DNA from: Limnohabitans sp. Rim8 | GTDB taxonomy: Bacteria > Pseudomonadota > Gammaproteobacteria > Burkholderiales > Burkholderiaceae_C | DNA: 64,000 nucleotides | Assembly (NCBI RefSeq): GCF_945901735.1 | Contig: NZ_CAMDLM010000009.1 | Span: forward strand, 53,981 to 117,980 | Direction: 5' to 3' | Shown: positions 40,622-50,533 of the stretch, in pieces | Numbering within the stretch: the first letter of the stretch is position 1 | How the letters are laid out: the number at the start of each line of letters is the position of its first letter | The notes under the pieces: model-generated | What the model saw: only the letters and a program-made list of their open reading frames with translations | Told to the model about the DNA's origin: nothing | The model's database searches: none | Position numbers and translations under genes: made by a program

Positions 40622-40848
40622 ACAACCCGACTGGTTTGGACATTGCCGGACTGGAAACCGCCTACGACCAACTGGCCACGGCCATTGACGCCGCTGGCCC
40701 CGAAAAATCCGAACTCTTTCTGGTCAAGCTGGCCTTGCTGGCCGCTCAAGCGCTGGGCGACGCGCCGAGTTTTGTTGACTTGATCGAGCGGGCCCAAAAA
40801 GACCTTTCACGCGGAGACTCGGCTGAAGGCTTTGACGCTCCCGGGTGA
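40618..40848 (+). CDS. DUF2783 small protein linked to the monooxygenase
   Basis: This 76-residue helical protein has the pattern LETAYDQLATAIDAAGPEKS followed by ELFLVKLALLAAQALGD, matching DUF2783. The start is ATG 40618, overlapping the monooxygenase stop. The strict coupling suggests the two proteins work together, perhaps as an accessory subunit; that is inference. The frame continues upstream inside the monooxygenase gene, but only the part from 40618 is coding. Confidence 0.8.
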   Translation: MNNPTGLDIAGLETAYDQLATAIDAAGPEKSELFLVKLALLAAQALGDAPSFVDLIERAQKDLSRGDSAEGFDAPG

Positions 40849-40927
40849 GTACCAGGTCGAATACCCGCGCCGGCTTCAGGCCCACCGCTGAGCCCCTACA
40901 CTAGAGGGTTGCCCCAAATGCCCGCCC

Positions 40928-43321
<2,394 letters not shown>

Positions 43322-43534
43322 CTTGCGGTTGGCTTTTGAGAGAGGCGCCAGGGCTGTGGGCTGCTGGCATTGCCTGTTTATTAAGCGTACCTCGCCAGCC
43401 CAACAAGTACGCGCCTTGGCACACTTGTCCCGGGTCTTATCCACAGCCTGGGCACGGTGGGTGTGGATGGCTGTAGAAGTTTTCCCTGCGTCGATAGAGA
43501 TTTATTCAAGCCAGATGGCCAGATGGGTCCGTTT

Positions 43535-43551
43535 TGGCGCTAAACGCGCCA
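43535..43551 (+). other. Hairpin before the frameshifted small gene
   Basis: TGGCGC-TAAAC-GCGCCA is a 6-bp perfect stem ending two bases before AAAGGAG (43553-43559). The 240 bases before it, after the YgiQ gene, hold one DnaA-box-like TTATCCACA (43437-43445) and nothing else I can name. Confidence 0.35.
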
Positions 43552-43565
43552 CAAAGGAGCGTCTC

Positions 43566-43735
43566 ATGTCTGCATCACCTTCTTCGTTTGCATCCGTCAA
43601 AGTGCAGCAGCCCAGGCAGATCAGCTGGACAACATCGAGGCCGAGTTTGTGAAGGCGCAAGCCACTGGTTGCCTTGCACAGGCAGTGCGTCAGGCGGTGC
43701 AGACCAATCGCCGTCAGGCGGTCAACGGCGACTAA
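43566..43735 (+). pseudogene. Small gene broken by a single-base deletion (or sequencing error)
   Basis: ATG 43566 has an excellent ribosome binding site (AAAGGAG, 6-base spacing), but its frame ends after 28 codons. From about 43604 the -1 frame encodes AAQADQLDNIEAEFVKAQAT and then GCLAQAVRQAVQTNRRQAVN-GD, stopping at TAA 43733-43735, with codon use like its neighbours. One extra base near GTGCAGCAG (for example a second G after GTG) would join them into a protein of about 56 residues. Function unknown. The end overlaps the glpR end by three bases (convergent). Confidence 0.5.
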
Positions 43736-44514
43736 GTCATACAAAGGCTGTTGGTCGCGACCACACATCGCACCCCCAACTCTTCCATCAACCGCTGCTG
43801 CGAAGGCGCAGGTGCCATGTCGGTGAACAGGGTGTGCACCACTTTCAGCGGAGCCATTTCGATCATGGCGGAGCGCTCGAATTTGCTGTGGTCGGCCACC
43901 AGCCAGACCTGGCGCGATTGCGCCACGATGGCGCGGGCCACCATGACTTCGCGCATGTCGTAGTCACGCAACGTGCCGTCGGCGTCGATACCGCCGATGC
44001 CGATCAGGCCAATGTCCACCTTGAATTGGCGGATGAAGTTCAAGGCGGCTTCACCCACAATGCCCAAATCTTCGTGGCGCAGGGTGCCGCCTGCCACCAC
44101 CACGTCGCACTGCGGGTTGGCCGCCAAAATGCGGGCCACGTGCAGGTTATTGGTCACCACCCGCAAGTCGCGGTGCTGCAGAAGTTCGCTGGCCACGGCC
44201 TCCACGGTGGTGCCGAGGTTCATGAACAGGCTGGCCCCGTGGGGAATGGCGGCGGCCACTTGGCGCGCAATGTCTTGCTTGGCGCTGGCTTGGGTGCGTT
44301 GGCGTTCGGTGTAGGTGGTGTTTCGGGTAGAAGAGTCCACCGCACGCACACCGCCATGAAAGCGCTCCAGCTCTGCCGCTTCGGTCAGGCGTTGGATATC
44401 GCGCCGGGCAGTTTGCAGGGTGATGCCGAACTCTTCAGCAAGCTCTTCGGTTTTGACGCTGCCTTGTTCGCGCACGGATTGCAGAATGGCGAGTTGTCTG
44501 GGGTTGAGGGCCAT
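43732..44514 (-). CDS. glpR: DeoR-family glycerol-3-phosphate regulon repressor
   Basis: This 260-residue regulator has a DeoR helix-turn-helix (about 6-58: ILQSVREQGSVKTEELAEEF, ITLQTARRDIQRL) and a sugar-phosphate sensor domain with NLGTTVEAVASEL, VAGGTLRHEDLGIVG and DIGLIGIGGIDADGTL. Divergence from glpD makes GlpR the best identification. It should bind the AT-rich gap between the two and release on glycerol-3-phosphate. No glpF or glpK is in view. Confidence 0.9.
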   Translation of the reverse strand: MALNPRQLAILQSVREQGSVKTEELAEEFGITLQTARRDIQRLTEAAELERFHGGVRAVDSSTRNTTYTERQRTQASAKQDIARQVAAAIPHGASLFMNLGTTVEAVASELLQHRDLRVVTNNLHVARILAANPQCDVVVAGGTLRHEDLGIVGEAALNFIRQFKVDIGLIGIGGIDADGTLRDYDMREVMVARAIVAQSRQVWLVADHSKFERSAMIEMAPLKVVHTLFTDMAPAPSQQRLMEELGVRCVVATNSLCMT

Positions 44515-44580
44515 GGTCGATTGCTTTTTTAATGTGGATTCGGATTCTTCACTAAGAGCGACATGCCAAAAAACAGGGTC

Positions 44581-44640
44581 TTTATTTCAATAAAATCAAA
44601 AAAGAATCATTATAATCATCAATTTATGATCATTTAAAAG
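44581..44640. promoter_or_regulatory. AT-rich glpR/glpD control region
   Basis: The 147-base divergent gap has a strikingly AT-rich core with a perfect TATAAT (44611-44616) and two direct AATCAT copies (44605-44610, 44614-44619). A palindromic ATGATCAT follows at 44626-44633. No good -35 sits 16-18 bases before the TATAAT, as expected for a regulated promoter. These repeats are my candidates for GlpR operators; the match to a known consensus is not tested. Confidence 0.45.
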
Positions 44641-44661
44641 ACTATTTTGAATGAATTGAAA

Positions 44662-46230
44662 ATGGAAGAAGCTCCAGAGTCGTATGATCTGCTGGTGGTG
44701 GGCGGTGGGGCCACCGGGTTGGGGGTGGCTTTGCAAGCCGCGCTGGAGGGGCGCAGCGTCCTGCTGGTCGAGGCCCGCGATTTTGCCAGCGGCACCTCTT
44801 CGCGCTCAACCAAGCTGCTGCACGGCGGTGTGCGTTATCTGGCGCAAGGGCGGCTGCGCCTAGTGCGCGAAGCTTTGCGCGAGCGCGCCACCGTGCTGGC
44901 TTTGGCGCCGCATTTGGCGCAACCCTTGTCCTTTGTGGTGCCTGCAGCCGATTGGCTGAGCTGGGCCTTCACGGGCGTGGGCCTGAAGCTGTACCAAGGG
45001 TTGTCTGGGCGTTTGAGTTTGGGCAATACCGTGGCCGTCTCGCGCCAGGCGTTGGCCCAAGGTTTGCCGGACCTGGCGGGCCTGGTCGGGCGCGCAGTGG
45101 CAGGCATGCGTTATTGGGATGGCCAGTTTGAAGACGCCCGATTGGCGCTGGCCTTGGCCCAAACTGCGCAGCGCGCAGGTGCCCGCGTGCACAACCACAC
45201 CCGTGTGAGCGCGCTGAGTCCCGTACAGAACGGCTGGCAAGTGCGCTTGCTCGATGCGCGGCGGGGCACATCGCGCACGGTGCAGGCGCGCTGCGTGGTC
45301 AACGCGGCGGGGGTGTGGGTGGATGAACTTCGCCGGTTGGCCTTGCCGCCCGAGGCCGGGGGGGCGCCCATCAAGGCCTTGGTTACAGCCAGCCAAGGCG
45401 TGCACCTGGTGGTCACGCGGGCGTGTTTGCCGCTGCGCGAGGCCGTGCTGATTCCGCGTACCGCCGATGGGCGGGTGCTGTTTGCCGTACCTTGGTTGGG
45501 GTCCACTTTGATTGGCACCACCGACACCCCGCGCAGCGACGCACCTCGCGAGCCGCAGCCCATGGCCGAGGAGCTGGACTTTTTGTTCCGCGAAACACGC
45601 AACGCATTTGGCCTGGCGCTGCAGCCCGGTGATGTGCGCAGCGTTTGGGTGGGCCTGCGCCCTTTGGTGGGGAGCGCAGGGCCGGGCGACAAAGCGCAGT
45701 CGACCAGCCAGATGTCGCGCGAACACCTGATCCGACGCGAAGCCCCGGGGCTGGTCACGGTGACCGGTGGCAAATGGACCACTTACCGCAGCATGGCCGA
45801 GGAGGTCATGCACACCCTGCAAGCCCACGGCGATGTGCCGCCTGCACCGAATGGGCCAGTAGACACCCGGCAGCACCGCCTGGTGGGTGCGCCTGCACAA
45901 AGTGGCGCGCAGACGCCGCACCCCTTGAGCGAAGCCCCCGGCGTGCACCTGTGGGGCAGTCAAGCCGACCAGGTGCTGGCCTTGCCCGGTGCGAAGCGCG
46001 ATTTGGGCTTGGGCTTGACCGAGGCGATGGTGCGTTTTGCCGCACGCCATGAGTGGGCTTTCACGGTAGAAGACATGCTCGCCAGGCGCTGGCGGGCTTT
46101 GTTTCTGGATGCACGCCAGGCTGCGACCATGGCACCGGCCGTGGCCGCTTTGCTGCAAGAAGAGACTGGACTCGAGCCCCGTTTGAATGATTTTTTGGAA
46201 CTCTGTCAGCGTTACACGCTGAGCGATTGA
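44662..46230 (+). CDS. glpD: Aerobic glycerol-3-phosphate dehydrogenase
   Basis: This FAD enzyme of about 522 residues oxidises glycerol-3-phosphate to dihydroxyacetone phosphate at the inner membrane and feeds quinones. It has the FAD motif DLLVVGGGATGLGVALQAAL, the GlpD signature DFASGTSSRSTKLLHGGVRY, the segment VVNAAGVWVDELR and TGGKWTTYRSMAEEV. ATG 44662 has no clear ribosome binding site; TTG 44647 and TTG 44656 are in-frame alternatives. It is divergent from glpR. Confidence 0.92.
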   Translation: MEEAPESYDLLVVGGGATGLGVALQAALEGRSVLLVEARDFASGTSSRSTKLLHGGVRYLAQGRLRLVREALRERATVLALAPHLAQPLSFVVPAADWLSWAFTGVGLKLYQGLSGRLSLGNTVAVSRQALAQGLPDLAGLVGRAVAGMRYWDGQFEDARLALALAQTAQRAGARVHNHTRVSALSPVQNGWQVRLLDARRGTSRTVQARCVVNAAGVWVDELRRLALPPEAGGAPIKALVTASQGVHLVVTRACLPLREAVLIPRTADGRVLFAVPWLGSTLIGTTDTPRSDAPREPQPMAEELDFLFRETRNAFGLALQPGDVRSVWVGLRPLVGSAGPGDKAQSTSQMSREHLIRREAPGLVTVTGGKWTTYRSMAEEVMHTLQAHGDVPPAPNGPVDTRQHRLVGAPAQSGAQTPHPLSEAPGVHLWGSQADQVLALPGAKRDLGLGLTEAMVRFAARHEWAFTVEDMLARRWRALFLDARQAATMAPAVAALLQEETGLEPRLNDFLELCQRYTLSD

Positions 46231-46260
46231 CGCAGCACCGAATCGGCCAAATCAGCCAAA

Positions 46261-46698
46261 TCAGCGATGGGCGGCCGACACAGCAGCCCGCAGGCCCAGC
46301 AGGTAACTGTCCGCGCCAAAACCGGCGATCTGGCCTTTGGCGATGTCGGCGATCACCGAATGGTGGCGAAAGGCTTCCCGGGCGTGGATGTTGGACATGT
46401 GCACCTCGATGATGGGGCACTTGAGAATGGCCAGCGCATCCCGGATGCCGTAGCTGTAATGCGTCCAGGCCCCAGCATTGATGACCACGGCCTGCACGCC
46501 ATCGCCGTGGGCGCGGTGGATGCGCTCGGCCATTTCGCCCTCGAAGTTGGTTTGGTAGCACTCGACCTGCGCGCCCAGTTCTTGGCCGAGGGCGGTCAGT
46601 TGGGTGTTGATTTCGTCCAGCGTGGTCGTGCCGTATTGGGCCGGGTCGCGTTTGCCAAACATGTTCAGGTTGATGCCGTGAAGGACAAGGATGTTCAT
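46261..46698 (-). CDS. aroQ: Type II 3-dehydroquinate dehydratase, divergent subfamily
   Basis: This 145-residue protein converts 3-dehydroquinate to 3-dehydroshikimate. Catalytic Arg17 and Tyr22 (FGKRDPAQYG), Asn74 (VINAGA) and His100 (EVHMSNIHAREAFRHHS) are kept. Two usual segments differ: the opening is HGINLNMFG instead of HGPNLNLLG, and NAGAWTHYSYGIRDAL replaces NAGAYTHTSIALRDAL. This subtype may be catabolic (quinate/shikimate) rather than the shikimate-pathway housekeeping copy. It is convergent with glpD and divergent from the DsbA-like gene. Confidence 0.88.
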   Translation of the reverse strand: MNILVLHGINLNMFGKRDPAQYGTTTLDEINTQLTALGQELGAQVECYQTNFEGEMAERIHRAHGDGVQAVVINAGAWTHYSYGIRDALAILKCPIIEVHMSNIHAREAFRHHSVIADIAKGQIAGFGADSYLLGLRAAVSAAHR

Positions 46699-46811
46699 GG
46701 TGGGGCCTTGGGCTAAAAGAATCAGGGAGATGGGTGCCTACCACTGCGATTGTCGGTGATTTGCGGCAAGATACGCGGCTTGGTTTGCCATGAAAGCTGC
46801 TGATGATCGCC

Positions 46812-47459
46812 ATGAAAATTGATTTTGTTTCTGACATTGCTTGCCCTTGGTGCGCCGTGGGTTTGGGCGCTCTCGAAAAAGCCCTGGTTCGCCTGGACAG
46901 TGAAGTGCAGGCCGATCTGCACTTCCAGCCTTTTGAGCTCAACCCCCACATGCCCCCAGGCGGGCAGGATTTAGGCGAGCACTTGACTGAAAAGTACGGC
47001 TCCACGCCCGAGCAACAAGCCCAAATGCGCCAGACCATTGCCGCACGCGGGGCTGAGGTGGGGTTTACCTTCCACCCCGGCGGTCGCGGCCGGGTTTACA
47101 ACACCTTCAACGCGCACCGCTTGCTGCATTGGGCCGAGAGTCAAGGCGCTGGGGCGCAGCACCAACTCAAAAAAGCCTTTTTGCAGGCCTATCAGGGCCG
47201 CGCCGAGTGCGTGGAAGACACCGAGATCTTGCTCGCGGGCGTGGCCGCAGCAGGGCTGGATGTGGCATCTGCCCGAGCGGTGCTGCAAAGCGATGCCTAC
47301 ACCCTAGAGGTGCGCGAACGCCAGCAGTTCTACACCCAGGCGGGCATTCGCTCGGTGCCCGCGGTGATCATCAACGACAAGCATTTGATCTCGGGTGGTC
47401 AGCCGGTCGAGGTGTTTGAGCAGGCGCTGCGGCGCATCGCCTCAGGCGAAGTGGCTTGA
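46812..47459 (+). CDS. DsbA family (FrnE-like) cytoplasmic oxidoreductase
   Basis: This 215-residue thioredoxin-fold protein has the active-site motif CPWC (Cys11, Cys14) at the very N-terminus and no signal peptide. FELNPHMPPGG, FNAHRLLHWAES and the cis-Pro segment GIRSVPAVIINDKHLISGGQ fit the FrnE/2-hydroxychromene isomerase-like branch. ATG 46812 was chosen; ATG 46803 is in frame. It heads a row of five coupled genes. Confidence 0.88.
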   Translation: MKIDFVSDIACPWCAVGLGALEKALVRLDSEVQADLHFQPFELNPHMPPGGQDLGEHLTEKYGSTPEQQAQMRQTIAARGAEVGFTFHPGGRGRVYNTFNAHRLLHWAESQGAGAQHQLKKAFLQAYQGRAECVEDTEILLAGVAAAGLDVASARAVLQSDAYTLEVRERQQFYTQAGIRSVPAVIINDKHLISGGQPVEVFEQALRRIASGEVA

Positions 47460-47473
47460 GTTGGGCCTTGCAG

Positions 47474-48118
47474 ATGAACCCACCGTTCCAGCAGGTGACT
47501 GCAAATCACGAGACGCCGAGGGTCTGTATTTTACGGCGCAAACTTTTGGGCCCATGGCCTGCGGCGGCTGCCTTGGCCCTGCTCGGCTTTTCGCGTGTCG
47601 TGCAGGCGCAGCCTGAACGCAAGGCTGCCGCGGTCGAACTGCTTCGCCTTTGGCGGCAAAGCGGCGGTGCGCTGCTGATACGCCATGCCGCGACCGAATC
47701 GGGCCTGGGCGACCCGGCGGGATTCACTTTGGGGCAGTGCCGCACCCAACGCAATTTGAGCGATGCGGGCAAACAAGCCTCTCAGGCATTTGGGGCCTGG
47801 TTGCAAACGCAAAATTTCAAGCCCGATGCGGTGCTGAGCAGCCAGTGGTGCCGCTGCCAAGACACGGCGCGACTGGCTTTTGGGCAGTTCGAAGACTGGC
47901 CCGCATTGAACAGCACCTTTGCCGGGCAAGGCGATCCGGCAGCCCAGAAAAAGGCCTTGTTGGCCCGTTTGCGTGGATGGCCTCAAGGCCGAACCGAGGT
48001 GTGGGTCACGCACCAAGTGAACATGACTGGCCTGACAGGCGCCTACCCCAGCATGGGCGAGGGGTTTTTGGTGGACCGAGAAGGCCGTTTGCTGGCCCGA
48101 GCGGAGCTAGCCCCATGA
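47474..48118 (+). CDS. Secreted histidine phosphatase-like protein
   Basis: This 214-residue protein has a long N-region and a signal-like hydrophobic stretch (about 27-45, ending VVQAQ). The phosphatase core has LLIRHAATESGLGDP (Arg70-His71), CRTQRNLSDAGKQAS, VLSSQWCRCQDTA and WVTHQVNMTGLTG with the second His. This is the small histidine phosphatase branch often found secreted in proteobacteria. Substrate unknown. A TTG at 47456 overlapping the previous stop is an alternative start. Confidence 0.83.
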   Translation: MNPPFQQVTANHETPRVCILRRKLLGPWPAAAALALLGFSRVVQAQPERKAAAVELLRLWRQSGGALLIRHAATESGLGDPAGFTLGQCRTQRNLSDAGKQASQAFGAWLQTQNFKPDAVLSSQWCRCQDTARLAFGQFEDWPALNSTFAGQGDPAAQKKALLARLRGWPQGRTEVWVTHQVNMTGLTGAYPSMGEGFLVDREGRLLARAELAP

Positions 48119-48501
48119 GCGGCCTGCACAGTTTGACCGTTTACTTTGATGGCTCGTGCCCCATGTGCCGGCGCGAGATCGCGATTTACCGGCGTTTGCC
48201 CCAGGCGGCCGCCATCGATTGGGTGGATGTGACTGCGGGGGCCGAATTGGGCGCCTCGCTCAGCTGCGCGCAGGCGATGGCCCGTTTCCATGTGCGTGAC
48301 CGCCAAGGGCGCTTGTTCAGTGGCGCGGCAGCGTTCTCGCAAATGTGGCGGCTATTTCCGGGTTGGCGTTGGTTGGGTTGGCTGTCGGCCTGGCCTCCGC
48401 TGTCTTGGTTGTTCGAGGCCGCGTACCGTTTGTTTTTGCCGTTGCGACCCACTTTGCAACAGTGGGTCAGGCGCGGCTTAGGTGAGGAGAAATCGAGATG
48501 A
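48115..48501 (+). CDS. DCC family (DUF393) thiol-disulfide protein
   Basis: This 128-residue protein begins with VYFDGSCPMCRREIAIYRRL, the DxxCxxC-type motif of the DUF393/DCC family (Cys15, Cys18). A typical aromatic stretch, WRLFPGWRWLGWLSAWPPLS, follows. It is a predicted thioredoxin-like oxidoreductase. The ATG overlaps the upstream stop and its stop overlaps the next start, so it is translationally coupled on both sides. Confidence 0.87.
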   Translation: MSGLHSLTVYFDGSCPMCRREIAIYRRLPQAAAIDWVDVTAGAELGASLSCAQAMARFHVRDRQGRLFSGAAAFSQMWRLFPGWRWLGWLSAWPPLSWLFEAAYRLFLPLRPTLQQWVRRGLGEEKSR

Positions 48502-49274
48502 CCAGAGGATTGTCGGGCGCTTTGCCCAAAGTGGTTGGCTTGGGTCTGTTTGGCGCTTTGGCTGTGTTGGATCTGCCCCTGGCTTTGGCTCAAGCATCCA
48601 GCCCTGTTGGCGAGAAGGTGACTTTGGGCCCTTGGGCCATCGACCGCACCGAAGTGACCATCGGCCAGTTTGAGCGCTATGCGCGAGCCACTGGCACCGT
48701 GACCCGGGCCGAAAAAGAGGGTGGTGGTTTTGAGTATGTGGGCGGATGGGTACGCCGTCCCGGCTGGTCTTGGCGCCAACCGGATGGCGTTCCTGCTAAT
48801 TCTGAGTTGCCTGCTGTGCACCTGGACTTTGCCGAGGCGCAGGCTTACTGCCGCTGGGCAGGGGGCCGTTTGCCCACAGGCGCGGAATGGCAAAAGGCGG
48901 GGTTCACCGAGTTGCGTGACAACCCCCCAGCGCCTTGGGTGAAAGGCAAAACTTATGCCTGGAGCACGGGTGACAGCCCGCAAGGCGCGAACACCAGCGA
49001 CCCAGACCCCTGGCCCCGCGCCGCACCCGCCGGGGCCACGCGCCAAGGCGTGAACGGCTTGTACGACATGGGGGCCAACGTGTGGGAGTGGACCACCGAT
49101 GAGCAGGGCGGCCAGCGGCGCACCGTGGGTGGCTCGTGGTGGTACGGCGCGTTCAACATGAAGGCCGATGTGCAGGCCTTCAAAGCCGCTGACGTTTACG
49201 TGGTCTACCTCGGCTTTCGCTGTGCTTATGACCTCACGCCAAAAGGCGCTAATCCGAGCAAGACACCCTCATGA
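48498..49274 (+). CDS. Secreted FGE-sulfatase-domain protein without the catalytic cysteines
   Basis: This 258-residue protein has a signal peptide (1-32, ending LALAQ). Its formylglycine-generating-enzyme-like fold shows DRTEVTIGQFERYARATG, AVHLDFAEAQAYCRWAGGRL, YDMGANVWEWTTDEQ and YLGFRCA. In true FGE two cysteines lie before the final GFRCA; here that stretch (VGGSWWYGAFNMKADVQAFK) has none. It is therefore unlikely to make formylglycine and may be a binding or other catalytic variant. The start overlaps the DUF393 stop. Confidence 0.85.
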   Translation: MTRGLSGALPKVVGLGLFGALAVLDLPLALAQASSPVGEKVTLGPWAIDRTEVTIGQFERYARATGTVTRAEKEGGGFEYVGGWVRRPGWSWRQPDGVPANSELPAVHLDFAEAQAYCRWAGGRLPTGAEWQKAGFTELRDNPPAPWVKGKTYAWSTGDSPQGANTSDPDPWPRAAPAGATRQGVNGLYDMGANVWEWTTDEQGGQRRTVGGSWWYGAFNMKADVQAFKAADVYVVYLGFRCAYDLTPKGANPSKTPS

Positions 49275-49969
49275 TGCATTCTTTGCCCGAGGACTACCGG
49301 GCTTTGGTGTTTGGCGCCAGTGGCGCGATGGGCCAAGCCTTCGTGCAAGCCTTGAACAGTGACCCGCGCTGTGCCAAGGTGTGCGGCGTTTCGCGCCAGA
49401 GCTTGCCAGGCTTTGACTTGCTGGACGAGTCCAGCATCGCCACTTGTGCGCAGGCTTTGGCCGCACAGGGGCCCTTTCATTTGGTGCTGGACGCCACGGG
49501 GGCCTTGACGCTGAATGGGCGTGGCCCAGAAAAACGACTGGACGAGTTGGATGCCCCCCACTTGCTGAACGCGTTTCACCTGAACGCCGTGGGCCCTTCT
49601 TTGCTGCTCAAGCACTTCGCGCCTTTGCTGGCATCTGGTCAGCGGGTGATTTGGGGCAAATTGTCGGCGCGCGTGGGCAGCATCGAAGACAACCGCAAAG
49701 GCGGTTGGTACGGCTACCGGTCGGCCAAGGCGGCGCTCAACATGTTGCTACAAACAGCGTCCATCGAAATCGCGCGGCGCAGGCCATTGGTGGTGGTGGC
49801 CGCCTTGCAGCCGGGCACGGTGCAATCGGCCTTGAGCCAGCCGTTTGTCGGCCAAGATGCCCTGCACCCTGATGAGTCAGCCCAGCGCTTGCTGGCCACG
49901 CTCGATGGCTTGCAGCCCACCGGGCGTGCACAGTTTGTGGACCATCAGGGGCAAAGCATTCCCTGGTGA
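49271..49969 (+). CDS. Short-chain dehydrogenase/reductase
   Basis: This 232-residue SDR protein has a cofactor loop VFGASGAMGQAF, in place of TGxxxGxG, and the catalytic Ser132 and Tyr149-x3-Lys153 (YRSAK). The AALQPGTVQSALSQPF stretch is typical of CsgA/YciK-like SDRs. NAD(P)(H) use and substrate are unknown. It overlaps the FGE-like gene by four bases and is the last intact gene of the cluster. Confidence 0.87.
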   Translation: MMHSLPEDYRALVFGASGAMGQAFVQALNSDPRCAKVCGVSRQSLPGFDLLDESSIATCAQALAAQGPFHLVLDATGALTLNGRGPEKRLDELDAPHLLNAFHLNAVGPSLLLKHFAPLLASGQRVIWGKLSARVGSIEDNRKGGWYGYRSAKAALNMLLQTASIEIARRRPLVVVAALQPGTVQSALSQPFVGQDALHPDESAQRLLATLDGLQPTGRAQFVDHQGQSIPW

Positions 49970-50043
49970 CGAGCCCAAGCGCTGAGGTGGGCCTGCGCAG
50001 GGGTGGACAATTCATGTTCCCCGCAAAAAACAGGGGCGGGGGA

Positions 50044-50285
50044 ATGGGCTTGCAGGATTGGTGGATGTTTGTCGTGATGGCCTTTGTGGTGTCGGCCACC
50101 TCGGTGCCCAACATGCTGCTGGGGATTAGCCACGGCGCATGCCACACGCTCTTGCGCCTTTGACAGCAAGCCCATGTGCTGAAAAATTTAACCGTGTCAC
50201 GGGCGGTGCTTTTGTGGGTTTTGCCGCCTTGATGGTTGCCAGCCGCTTAGAAGGGCCGTGCGTTAGCCGGGTTGCCCCCCGCTAA
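50044..50285 (+). pseudogene. Remnant of a LysE/RhtB-family amino-acid exporter
   Basis: ATG 50044 opens a frame (TGA at 50161-50163) whose product reads MGLQDWWMFVVMAFVVSAT-SVPNMLLGISHGACHTLLRL, a degraded form of the LysE N-terminus (normally ATPGPNMLLVxSHGxRxGLRR). About 20 bases later another frame (50184-50285) reads KFNRVTGGAFVGFAALMVAS-RLEG, the family C-terminus. Roughly 150 central residues are missing and the key PGP motif is mutated. It follows the SDR gene, so it may once have been the last gene of that operon. Confidence 0.7.
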
Positions 50286-50438
50286 TAGTGCGCCAAGTTG
50301 TGGATAAGTGCATGAACAAGCCCTGCGACCCGCATGCCTGTTGGCCTGATAGCTTCTGCTCGTTATTTGAGCAATTCCTTCAACACGGTGCCTTGACGAT
50401 CTTGTGACGCGTGGTGGGTGGTTTGGGGCGCATTGATC

Positions 50439-50480
50439 CTAGGGAAGATCAAACACTGGCTTGTTTGCGCTGATCCCTAG
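50439..50480. other. Two-part stem-loop between the LysE remnant and the hybrid kinase
   Basis: CTAGGG (50439-50444) pairs with CCCTAG (50475-50480), and inside it CAAACA (50450-50455) pairs with TGTTTG (50462-50467) around a CTGGCT loop. No T-run follows on either strand. The 248-base gap (50286-50533) also has a DnaA-box-like TGTGGATAA (50299-50307) and no gene that I can support. Confidence 0.35.
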
Positions 50481-50533
50481 CCCGACTGCCGGGTCCGGGC
50501 CGCGTGCATTTTCGACGGCGGCTTGACGTTCGG

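Noticed and set aside
43437..43445. A replication origin at the DnaA-box-like site
   Set aside because: One box, no cluster, no AT-rich unwinding region and no dnaA or parAB nearby.
43323..43652. A 109-codon frame after the YgiQ gene
   Set aside because: No ribosome binding site and no family resemblance; the signal in this area is the small frameshifted gene from 43566.
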